Source: Microvelia longipes (taxonomy: Eukaryota; Arthropoda; Insecta; Hemiptera; Veliidae). Taken from it: a stretch of DNA of 64,000 bases. A program made the position numbers and the translations under genes. Under the pieces are notes generated by a model. The model was given only the letters and a program-made list of their open reading frames with translations. It did not search any database and was not told where the DNA came from. The DNA lies in the NCBI GenBank assembly GCA_018340805.1, contig JACMZG010000004.1, forward strand, positions 1 to 64,000, given 5' to 3'. Below are positions 55,327 through 64,000 of this stretch, in pieces; position 1 is the first letter of the stretch; each line of letters starts with the position of its first letter.

Positions 55327-55547
55327 GAATATATAAATAAAACAGATTAATTACACTAAAGTCCTATATTTTTTAATGCATAATAATAACTAAGCTTTCG
55401 ACTAAAAATTAGTCATCATCAGAGTTTAACAAATTTAAAATAAAAATACATGATGATGACTAATTTTTAGTCGAAAGCTTAGTTATTATTATATATTAAA
55501 AAATATAGGACTTTTGTGTAATTAATCTGTTTTATTTATATATTTTT
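55327..55547. mobile_element. Palindromic element with hammerhead-like cores
   Basis: Arms of about 100 bp (55327-55428 and 55447-55547), loop about 20 bp. The left arm read on the minus strand has ACT-CTGATGA-T-GACTAATTTTTAGTC-GAAA-GCTT-AGT, a near-complete core. In the right arm the C of CTGATGA is lost (ACATGATGATGAC). No clear TSD found. Confidence 0.72.
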
Positions 55548-55662
55548 TTATAAGTCCACAAAAAGAAACTTTTTAATGTAATATAAAGTTATCATCTAAT
55601 AATGATCTGATCCATCAAATATTACTAATTGAATTAAGATTGGAAAAGTGTTAGTTTTTGTT

Positions 55663-56562
55663 TTAGAATGCACATAAATGGAGTCCATCGTACTAGAACC
55701 AAAGAATAAAAAGTCTCTCTATAGTTAAAGTTTTTATTAAAAGTAAAACAGAACGATTTTGACCTAACAAGAGTCATCATCAGTGCCTATTTAACAATAA
55801 GACAAAAATGTCAAAACAAAACCTATACATAAAATTACAAAGCAAATAGATAAATTAACATAATAACAAATTAAACAACAACATAACAACAAACACAGTT
55901 ACTATGTTAATAACAAATTAACATAGTAACATAATATAGAACTATAATATAATATAATAATATACTATTATATAAATTTGATTAAAATATTGTAAAAAAA
56001 AAAGAAATAGCTAAGTGTAAATAACTAACTGAAAGTTTTAAATTGAGTAAATAATAAATAAATTTAAATTTAATATAAGAAAATAACACACCTAATAATA
56101 CTGCATGCTGCATGCTCTACTAACAAGCATGAGATTAGATGTTAAGCTTAGTTGTTTAAGTAAATGCCACACAGCGCAGGGTTTTTAAACTCTTTAGTGT
56201 GGCATTAGATCCTTTAATGTTATGTATTATAATTAATTTGTTATTAATTTTCTAATAAAGGAATTTATATTAAAAAAAAATTACAGAACTGGAGTGATAA
56301 ATAAAATATAAATGAATAAATAAAATATAAATAAATAAACAAAATATAATAAATAAATAAATAAAATAATATATTACAGTTGAGCAGAGATTAAAAGTGT
56401 TGGAAAGAGTAGTTTTAAATATAGAACAAAATCAAAAAGGTTTAAATAGGCTTGTAACAAGACACATACTGGTGGATGTAGGGTACGATGCTGGCAGTAG
56501 CGCATTATTATAACATATAATGTAGATATATATGTTATGATAGATTTTGGCATTAATCTATG

Positions 56563-56625
<63 letters not shown>

Positions 56626-57290
56626 ATGAATATATACAAGACATATATATGTATTATATCAGTCTTCTATATGACTCTAACTACAGGTTTTGGTTAAAGC
56701 CTCTGCTTTTCTTCTCTCCAGTACTGATGATGATGGAGAGATCGAAAGCTGGCTCTGTTTATAATAATAAAAGATTTGTGGAGAGACTTTGGTGTTTTAT
56801 TCAGCTTTTTGTTATGATATATTTTGGCATTTAATCCATGTGCTACTGTAAGCACCGCACCCTGCATCCACCAGTATGTGTCTTGTTACAAGCCAATCAA
56901 ACCTTCCTCATTTTGTTTTATGTTTAAAACTACTCTTTCCAACACTTTAATCTCTGCTCAAAGGTAATATATTCTATAAAAATAGAATATATCCTATTTG
57001 TAGACATGTATTGTTATTTTTTATGTAAAATATTAACATGTGCAATCTATAAATAAACATTTTATTTATTTATTTATATTCTATTCTATTTATTTAAAAC
57101 TCCATTTCTGTAATTTATCTATTTGCTTTGGTATAATTTGTAATTTTATGTATAGGTTTTGTTTTGACATTTTTTTGTCTTATTTGTTTAATAGGCACTG
57201 ATGATGACCTCTTGTTAGGTCAAAAGTCCTCTGCTTTACTTTTAATAAAAACTTTAACTGTGGAGAGACTTTGTATTCTTTCGTTCTATT
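55663..57290. mobile_element. Fold-back Penelope-like element with nested fold-back (1628 bp)
   Basis: Arms of about 160-180 bp (55699-55865 and 57107-57290), tail of about 36 bp at the left, and a 16-bp TSD AGTGTTAGTTTTTGTT at 55647-55662 and 57291-57306. Each arm has GGCACTGATGATGAC...AGGTC-AAAA (55777 minus, 57196 plus) in place of GAAA, then GTGGAGAGACTTTGTATTC. The interior is A+T rich and hosts a second fold-back at 56375-56964. Confidence 0.78.
56375..56964. mobile_element. Nested fold-back with hammerhead-like core
   Basis: Arms GAGCAGAGATTAAAAGTGTT...GACACATACTGGTGGATG (56384 on) and the inverse CATCCACCAGTATGTGTC...AACACTTTAATCTCTGCTC (to 56960). Possible 9-bp TSD TAATATATT. At 56724-56748 AGTA-CTGATGA-TGATGGAGAGATC-GAAAG, then GTGGAGAGACTTTGGTG at 56778. 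A (TA)n tract at 56567-56622 is included. Confidence 0.68.
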
Positions 57291-57544
57291 AGTGTTAGTT
57301 TTTGTTAAAGTGGAATAAAATTAACATGTATATTTACTAACGTTAATACTTACTCTGCGGATATAAAAAATTTCTCAGCTGTAAAGGCCAGAGACTATAG
57401 ATACTTAAACAGTAAAACTTTCGACTCAATGATGGGAAAATTTGGATGCTAGTTCAGCAGCAGACCTACCTTTGTTGTAATTTTGACCCTCGGTGTGTCT
57501 TAATTTCCGATTTTTGCCCACATTTAGTTTGAAATTAATTTTTC

Positions 57545-57932
57545 ATACTTTGTATCATCATACTTCTTACAAGCCGAAATGCTTCATCGTTTTTTAACTT
57601 CCACAAAACGCTTCTGATGACATGTAAGTTTACATTTCATTCGATTAATTTATTAATTCAATCGATTTAATCAGGTAATATTGAACAATAGTGTTTACAT
57701 TATCTCTACATGTTATAAGATAGATTTTTGGCATTTAATGCAGCCTGAAACAGTTTATTTAAAAAACGTATATTTAAATTACATCGTCAAGACGCTGTGC
57801 ACGTGTGATAAAATTAATGGGATGAAATTAACTTACCTGCCATCAGTAGCGTTCTGTGGAAGTTAAAAAACGATGAAGCATTTCAGCTAGTGAGAAGTAG
57901 CTACTTATACTTACAAATAAATACAAAGTATG
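57545..57932. mobile_element. Fold-back element (~390 bp)
   Basis: AGCCGAAATGCTTCATCGTTT and AACTTCCACAAAACGC at the left are inverted at the right (GCGTTCTGTGGAAGTT, AAACGATGAAGCATTTCAGCT), with outer ATACTTTGTAT / ATACAAAGTAT. A fragment of the arm is at about 28032. No GAAA core seen. The internal ORF (57681-57866) is unrecognised. Confidence 0.65.
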
Positions 57933-57934
57933 AA

Positions 57935-58990
57935 CATCTATTAACTATTAGTTTCTGAATTTTAACAATACAGAACACGAAGAAGGCGAACTGTGAAAAG
58001 AAACGAAGTTAAAATAATTTTACTATTACAATAAGTGTAGCTGCCTTAACTTTTAGTTGCCATAGTTTACACAAATTTATAAATATAATCTGTCATTTTT
58101 GTAAAATTATCGGGATTAGTTCACGAGTTGTCCACACCAGTCATGTGTCAGCAGCAAATCTAGTAATTTGCAATAATCGAATCCAAACTTTTTCCCGTTT
58201 AACTTAACCCTGTCTGGTTAGGGCTACATTAGGTTAGTGCACGATATGGAGGTTACGAAAATGGCATTTTCCTGTCATTGCAGAAGGTTATTTTCTTTTA
58301 GTAATTTCTTATTCCTTAATTACCTGTGTTAGACTAACATGAGCTATACCCAAAATCTTTGTCGTGTTGACATTTGTTCACACTATTTTTAAAATTCACA
58401 TTTGGCAGCAATATTTAAAATCCAGTTGAATGGAAACTCTAAGGAAGGTTTGGAGAGGAGTTCATTCACTTGTTGATTCTATTCCACCATTTTTTGATGA
58501 AAATATGATATAATATATATTTGGTGTTTTATTCATCCTAAATTTTAATGATCTCAACTAAAAAATAATCTGACTGACATAGGATCACTTCTAAATAAAA
58601 ATACATGTATACATCTAAGAAGATGACCCATCAGTTATTTTCCTCTTAAAAGGTTCAATTGAAATCAGGCTCGTAACAAACAAATTATGGAATATAGTTG
58701 GTAGTTTTTAACTTTTAGCGCATTTCCAAATTGAAAACGTCAACACTTCTTTAACACATTATTGTTATGAGTATAATAAACGTAAACTGACTGATACTAA
58801 ACCAATTTCAATCTTGGAACTAAAGTCTTAGAGGTTTTCTTTGTCAGACAGAACAACTGTTGTACTTATCTGTCCAATGTTTACAATAATTAATCTTATT
58901 AGTCAAATTATTATTATTTCTAACTGTATTCTTGTAAATTCTTGTAATTTACTGTATTCTAATAAATTTTACTGCTATTAGTTACAATTG
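57935..58990. other. Intergenic, no assigned element
   Basis: Unique-looking A+T-rich sequence without ORFs or repeats recognised. Confidence 0.3.
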
Positions 58991-58991
58991 T

Positions 58992-59140
58992 TTTTACTTT
59001 TCCTCGCTTATAACCATCAGTTTAAGGGAATGTATTGTTTTCACCTTAAAAATTTGAAACTGAAGTGTAATAATTATTCATTTCAGGGTCTTTTATGACA
59101 TTCTTAGTAGTTTTCATCATGCTGACTGTCTCACGCAGAA
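58992..59140 (+). repeat. Dispersed repeat D, 5' fragment
   Basis: ACTTTTCCTCGCTTATAACC and the GGTCTTTTATGACATTC region align with the starts of the other repeat D copies, diverged. Confidence 0.5.
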
Positions 59141-59171
59141 TCAAAAGTGATCTAAAAAAACACTATGTAGT

Positions 59172-59550
59172 TTTATAGTATTTATTGCGCTTAAACCCAG
59201 AGAGACATATTAGCGTTATCCTCTCACTCAGCTAATCCATCCCAACAATCATACACACACAATCATCTAGGTAGCACACCCTCCGTACATGACAGCACAT
59301 ATGAATAGTTTACAGTATAGTTTATCTAGAACAGCTAGACTCACCGTTCTGGCTAGTGTTAGAGTGGTGGAATGCTAGTATACCACTAGCCAGAGGGGTG
59401 AGTTTGGATAGAGTCTGGTTGGGCTAGATGAACTAGGCACACTGTGGAAGAGTCATTTGTGCCGCCATGTACGGAGAGTGTGTTTCCTAGATGATTGAGT
59501 GTGTACAAACTCTGGGGTGAATTAGTTCGAGTGCTTTTAAGCGTAATAAT
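59172..59550. mobile_element. Fold-back MITE (~380 bp)
   Basis: Inverted segments in order: CGCTTAAA / TTTTAAGCG, ATCATCTAGG / CCTAGATGAT, CACACCCTCCGTACATG / CATGTACGGAGAGTGTG, and CTGGCTAGTG / CACTAGCCAG near the centre. Pairing is imperfect, suggesting an older insertion. Confidence 0.65.
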
Positions 59551-59861
59551 AAAGAAACATAGTTATTTAGAAAAATGTTGACTTTAGTTCTACAATTATT
59601 TAGAAATAAAGCTATATATTTCAACCCCTTCACTAAATGTTGTTAGATGTTTCGCTAATTAACTTGTTACAAAAAAATAGCGGTAAATATTTGTGTAATG
59701 TTATTATTTAGTAGTAATATCACCTCACTTGTTTAATCATATCAATTAAACAAAGTAATTAAAAATAATACTAGTAGTAATTTTTCCAATTACACTGTCA
59801 TTATTACCATTACTGATGTTACTCTTATTAATTTTACTTCTGTATTTATTATACACTACAT

Positions 59862-60041
59862 ATATAGCATAACACACGGTTAAAATCAGTTGAAAGCGGG
59901 GGGAAATAATGCAAGTAGGCCAATGAGGTTAGTTCTGGATTCTAAACTACACCTACAATTTCATATCAGGCCAACCTCATTGTTTCCTCTACACTAATTT
60001 CCCACACTGTCAACTGATGATAACTGTGTGATACACTGTAA
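59862..60041. mobile_element. MITE family C, full copy 2
   Basis: Left ACACACGGTTAAAATCAGTT, GGGGGAAATAATGC; right TTTCCCACACTGTCAACTG, AACTGTGTGATACA. Interior CAATGAGGTTAGTTCTGGAT. Same structure as 18371-18549. Confidence 0.72.
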
Positions 60042-60044
60042 GTG

Positions 60045-60535
60045 AAATCGATGTCTACATGTAAACCCCTGTTTTCTCATTTTTGGCAATTTGAGTCATA
60101 ATATTAAATCAGATTCAACAGTCCCCTAAACCCCTTCATTTATGGTTTATATTTTCACCTATGTCCTGCTCAAATTATAAAAAATATAAAATGCAATATG
60201 ATAGAAAACATACTTAAAAATATACTAACTAGATGATAGAATCTGGCCTCACTTTTCTCTTGATGTCTCTTTGAATGATTAGCTCGTCCACCAGTCAGTC
60301 TTTCAAAGGAACTGTGATCCTGCATTTGAAAGAAAATTCAAACAATTAATCACAAGAAAGAGCAAAATAGCAAGCGATTTAAATAATGTTATTTTATTAA
60401 TAGAAATAATAACGGTTTACTTCAATTTAGGCCATTAGGTGCCACAAGTTATTTTGCCCCATCTAGTGTTTTCGGGAATAAAAAAAAGTAAGTATAGAGA
60501 TATAAAGAGTCCCCTCCCTTGTCTAAGAAATTTAT
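60045..60535. other. Intergenic flank of Copia-2
   Basis: TTTTGCCCCATCTAGTGTTTTCG near 60451 resembles the end of the 28.2-kb fold-back. Otherwise nothing is recognised. Confidence 0.3.
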
Positions 60536-60686
60536 TGTTATAATGAGGTCTTAACTAATAGATAATATAACTCTTATTACCACTCCTTCACTATATCATA
60601 TATTCATTATACAATAATATAAATTAACTTAATAATACAATTGAAACTATAAACTATATCTGACATGTAAGTGTCAATGTCTAACA
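60536..60686 (-). repeat. Copia-2 3' LTR (inferred)
   Basis: TGTTATAATGAGG at the left and AATGTCTAACA at the right give TGTTA...TAACA ends, about 151 bp. Immediately right on the plus strand, CTCCCCCTCAC complements a polypurine tract. The left boundary is inferred, since the partner LTR is outside the window. Confidence 0.65.
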
Positions 60687-60759
60687 CTCCCCCTCACGAA
60701 ACATTGTCAGTTATTGCCGTTTTGGCTTAACCATATGCAATTTTGTATTTTTTCAAATC

Positions 60760-61983
60760 TTAATATATATTGACTTTTTGCCTAAAATGATTGTGTTTTG
60801 GCCCGCTTAGTGCTTTTGTTAATAAGTCTGCCTCCATTTCATCGGTTGGTGTGTACGCAATTTCGATATGTCCATTTGCTACTGACTCCCTAATAAAGTG
60901 TGCCTTAATGTCTATATGTTTAGATTTCGAACTAATGATTGGGTTATTTGTCAATTTTTGTGCCGCTTGGTTATCATTGTAAATTTTGATAGTGTTCTGG
61001 TTTATTCCTAAATCAGTTAGGATTTGTTTTAAGTGCATGGCTTCTTTGGCTGCTTCAGTTAAGGCCATATACTCAGCCTCAGCTGTAGATAGGGCAACTG
61101 TTCTCTGTTTCCTTGCTTCCCAGCTGATCGGTCCTCCTCCAAAAAAGAAACAGTACCCTGTGTAAGATTTTCTATCTACTAAACACGTTCCCCAGTTGGC
61201 GTCTGCTAAACCATACAAGGGTTCTTCAGTTTTCATAAAGTTTATTGACATGTTTTTGGTTTGTTTGATGTATCTTAGTACACGTTTCGCGGCTTGCCAG
61301 TGCTCCTCTCCATAGCAGTTGTTGAATTGGCTTAAATAGCTGACTGAGAATGCTATGTCTGGTCGCGTGGCTACTGCGAGGTACATAAGGGCTCCAATGA
61401 GGTTTTGATATGGTATGTCTCTGTTAGTAATTTCTGATTTTTTCTCTAATACCAGTCCTACTTCCATCGGTGTCGCTGCCCCTTTGCAGTCTTCCATGTT
61501 GTACTTTTTGAGAATTTCATTTATGTAGTTAATTTGATTCGCCGAGATATTATTTTCTTTTAAGTTAAATTCGATTCCTAAACAATATTTTAGTTCTCCT
61601 ATGTCTCTTAGGTCGAAGTGTTCTCTTAGCTTTTGTTTTTCAGTTAGAACGGCTTCTTTCTTAGATGCTAGGATCAGGTCATCTACATACACTGATACAA
61701 TGACTTTCTCTCCCCCTATCTCTGCCACGTACAAACATGGATCGGCTCCTGAGGGTTTGAATCCTATTTTCTTCAGTGTTTCGTCCAGTTTTATGTTCCA
61801 TCTCCTTCCGGCTTGTTTCAGTCCATATAGAGCTCGTTTTAATAAACATACCTTATTTTTCTCTCCTTTCCTTAGTTCTCCTAACATTTCTTTTGCTTTG
61901 TTTAGAGTTGTATCGTCTTCATTCATACTTTCTTCCAAAATTATTTCTAGTAAATATTTTTCTAAATATGGTGGTACTTTCAT
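60760..61983 (-). pseudogene. Copia-2 reverse transcriptase and RNase H
   Basis: A 407-residue frame: CLLKRALYGLKQAGRRWNIK, VIVSVYVDDLILASK (YVDD active site), ATRPDIAFSVSYLSQFN, then RNase H with YGLADANWGTCLVDRKSYTG, LSTAEAEYMALTEAAKEAMH, YNDNQAAQKLTNN and KHIDIKAHFIRESVA. It is the longest intact frame in the window. The RT N-terminus (62000-62220, LHQLDITTAYLNG-type) is in other frames, so a frameshift near 61985 disables it. Confidence 0.92.
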
Positions 61984-62164
61984 GTAAATTTCAAATCTTC
62001 CTCTATGACTCCATTTAAATATGCTGTAGTGATGTCAAGTTGGTGTAATTTCATGTTTTCTTCTGCCGCAAGTCCTAATAGTAGTCGTATAGTGCTCAGT
62101 TTTACTACTGGTGCGAATGTTTCGTTGTATTCTACATTAGGTTGCTGTTTAAATCCTCTCGCTA

Positions 62165-63428
62165 CTAGTCGAGCTTTCTTCTCTCTAATGTACCATCAGA
62201 ATTGTATTTGTTTTTAAGTATCATTCTATAGTCTATTATATTTTTGTCTTCTTTCTTGTCTGTTATTATCCATGTTCCGTTTTTAATGTGTGATATGAGT
62301 TCGGATTTTATCGCTTCATGCCATTCATCTGTATTTTCATCTTCTGATGTGCTATCTTCATCACATATGTATGACATGTCAAAATCTTGAAACCATTTCG
62401 GCTGTGTTTTCTGTCTTTTTGATGTTCTGACTTGTTTTTCTGTTTCTTTGTCTGTTTGTCTATCTTTGTCATTCATCGGATTTGTTGTTATTTCTACCAT
62501 GTTTTCAATATCTTCATTTTCAGTTTCATCAATTTTGATTTCATCTTTTTGTTCTAACAAATTTTCTTCATCATTATAATTTTCATCATTTTGTAAAATT
62601 TGTTTATTATTTTGACGTCTCTGGATATTATAATTCTTCTTAGTCTTGGACTCCAAATTCTGTATGCTTTTGATACTTCTGAGTATCCCATAAATATTCC
62701 TACCTCTGTTTTTGTTTCAAATTTTCCTCTGTTAGGTTGCTTTTTTAATACGAACGCTTTACTACCGAAAACGTGTAAATGTCGTACAGACGGTGCATGT
62801 CCTACCCACTTCGTGAATGGTATTTGTCCTTCTAAATGTTTTGATGGAGATCTATTAATGATGTAGTTTGCTGTGTTAATACTTTCAGCCCAAAATGTCG
62901 CTGGTAGATTTGATTCAATTAATAAACATCTAGCTCTTTCCACCAATGATCTATTTTTTCTTTCTGCTACTCCGTATTGTTGCGGTGTGTACGGTGCAGT
63001 GAGTCTTCTTTGTATTCCACATTCTTTTAAATATTTGTCAAAAGCATTTGAACAGTACTCTGCGATACCATTGTCGCTTTGCAAGTATTTAATTTTATTT
63101 CCTATTGAATTTTCCACTTCGTTTTTATATTCTATAAATTTATCAAGCACTTCATTTTTTGTTTTAGAAAATATACTTTTGTGTACCTAGATGCTTCATC
63201 TATGAATGTGACAAAGTATCGTGCGCCTCCCGGGGTCTGTACCCGGAACGGTCCACATACATCTGAGTGTATTGTGTGAAGTAATTCAGTTATTTCTGGT
63301 TTTTCTTTATGTTTTGGGAAAGGTAACCTAGATAATTTTCCCTGAATGCATGTTTCACAATCACCTAATTTTGACGTTTGAGTAAAATCTAACCCTATAA
63401 GTAAGTTATTTTTTAGTGCTAATTTCAT
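62165..63428 (-). pseudogene. Copia-2 integrase and linker
   Basis: 63132-63428: LGDCETCIQGKLSRLPFPKH (zinc Cys pair), HTIHSDVCGPFRVQT (first Asp), YFVTFIDEASRYTKVY. 62554-63150: KYLQSDNGIAEYCSNAF (second Asp; usual GTEY reads GIAEY), PYTPQQYGVAERKNRSLVER (catalytic Glu), RHLHVFGSKAFVLKK, GIFMGYSEVSKAYRIWSP. 62165-62656 is the acidic linker and RT start (WHEAIKSELISHIKNGTW). Three frames, so at least two indels. Confidence 0.9.
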
Positions 63429-63429
63429 A

Positions 63430-64000
63430 TCTGATTCGTTTAGGTGTGCTAATTTTTTATGCCAAATATCTATATTGTCTTTATTTTTGGTTGTATTATA
63501 AGATGTGTCAATATTATTTATTTGTGTTTTGTTATTGTTATTTTTGTTATTTCATTTCCCGCGTTTATATAATATAACCCATTTTGTCTTTTATATGCTT
63601 TTAATATTTTATTTCCGCGCTATCTGTTATTGTTGCATCTTTTGCCCTAAATACTACTTCATACCCTTTTTCAGTTATTTTACTTACTGACATGAGGTTA
63701 GTGCTGAGTGTTGGTACGTACAATGTCTCTGTCATCCTTACCGATGTTTCAGATCTGCTTTGGTTTACCATTAGATTTCTCCGGTTCCTTTGATTTCAGC
63801 AGTACATCCATTTGATGCTAGGTTTAGTTTTCCTTTTGATTTTTCTGCCAAATTATCGAATTTTTCTTTGTCTCCGCAAAAATGAGAAGTGCATCCTGAA
63901 TCCAGACACCAAAGCTGGTTTTTACTTTCAGATTTTTCTGTTTCATTTGAGTAACATTCTTCTATATGAATGTGGCGTTTTTGTTGTTTCTCCTGTTACG
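63430..64000 (-). pseudogene. Copia-2 protease region
   Basis: Read on the minus strand near 63780-63910: WCLDSGCTSHFCGDKEKF, the D-S-G-C/A-T active-site motif of Copia protease in its usual GCTSH form, followed by NLASNGCTAEIKGTG. The segment 63440-63780 leads to the pre-integrase domain. gag would start beyond the window. Confidence 0.75.

Larger units (their letters stand above)
60536..64000 (-). mobile_element. Second Copia-type retrotransposon (Copia-2), cut by window end
   Basis: 3' LTR, polypurine tract, RNase H, RT, integrase and protease follow in Copia order on the minus strand. gag and the 5' LTR would lie beyond 64000. It is not the same lineage as Copia-1: the RT signature is VSVYVDDLILASK and the LTR sequence is unrelated. 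Frame breaks near 61985, 62170-62220, 62600 and 63140 make this copy defective as read. Confidence 0.92.

Noticed and set aside
57545..57932. Fold-back considered as another hammerhead-bearing Penelope element
   Set aside because: It has CTTCTGATGACATG in one arm but no GAAA partner and no tail or TSD, so it was not grouped with the others.

Overview
This is a eukaryotic, probably insect, genomic window (a hemipteran would fit, but that is a weak guess). It is strongly A+T rich, has one widely split host gene, and is otherwise packed with transposable elements (TEs): Copia LTR retrotransposons, I-like and jockey-like LINEs, Penelope-like elements, a tRNA-derived SINE and many short inverted-repeat DNA elements (MITEs). 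No rRNA, functional tRNA, CRISPR array or bacterial operon was seen.

Host gene. From about 4.18 kb to 41.37 kb the plus strand carries eleven collinear exons of an armadillo-repeat protein orthologous to vertebrate SmgGDS (RAP1GDS1) and Drosophila vimar. Several exons lie outside any long ORF and were found by reading splice sites and intron phase. All ten junctions agree in phase, and the exons join to about 569 codons ending in TGA at 41366-41368. The N-terminal ~40 residues and the promoter are not found and probably lie upstream of the window. The introns, up to about 7-9 kb, are almost entirely TE sequence.

Intronic TEs. 1-1.4 kb: two indel-rich copies of one repeat. 10.3-15.0 kb: a decayed I-like LINE (minus). 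16.76-17.63 kb: a mini LTR element holding only a gag remnant. 19.7-26.0 kb: a jockey-like LINE (minus) split by a 4.24 kb Copia element that has 121-bp LTRs and a 5-bp target-site duplication (TSD). 26.6-27.6 kb: another LINE end. 30.7-31.2 kb and 8.1-8.6 kb: two copies of a MULE-like MITE. 34.9-37.3 kb: two abutting DNA elements separated and flanked by three copies of the same 8-bp TSD. At least nine copies or part-copies of one ~300-bp MITE family and four of a ~540-bp family are scattered through the window.

Downstream of the gene (41.4-64 kb). There is no recognised host gene. The region holds a full-length SINE, microsatellites, minisatellites, and a cluster of palindromic fold-back elements at 49.4-57.9 kb. 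One of these still encodes a GIY-YIG endonuclease remnant of a Penelope-like element. Several share 9-16-bp TSDs, a one-sided tail of about 35 bp, and a CTGATGA...GAAA core resembling a hammerhead ribozyme. The window ends inside a second, different Copia element (minus, from 60.54 kb).

The most interesting material is this family of palindromic Penelope-like mini-elements with ribozyme-like cores. Next are the TE insertions lying within about 15-40 bp of exons 8 and 9, including a duplicated 5' splice site.
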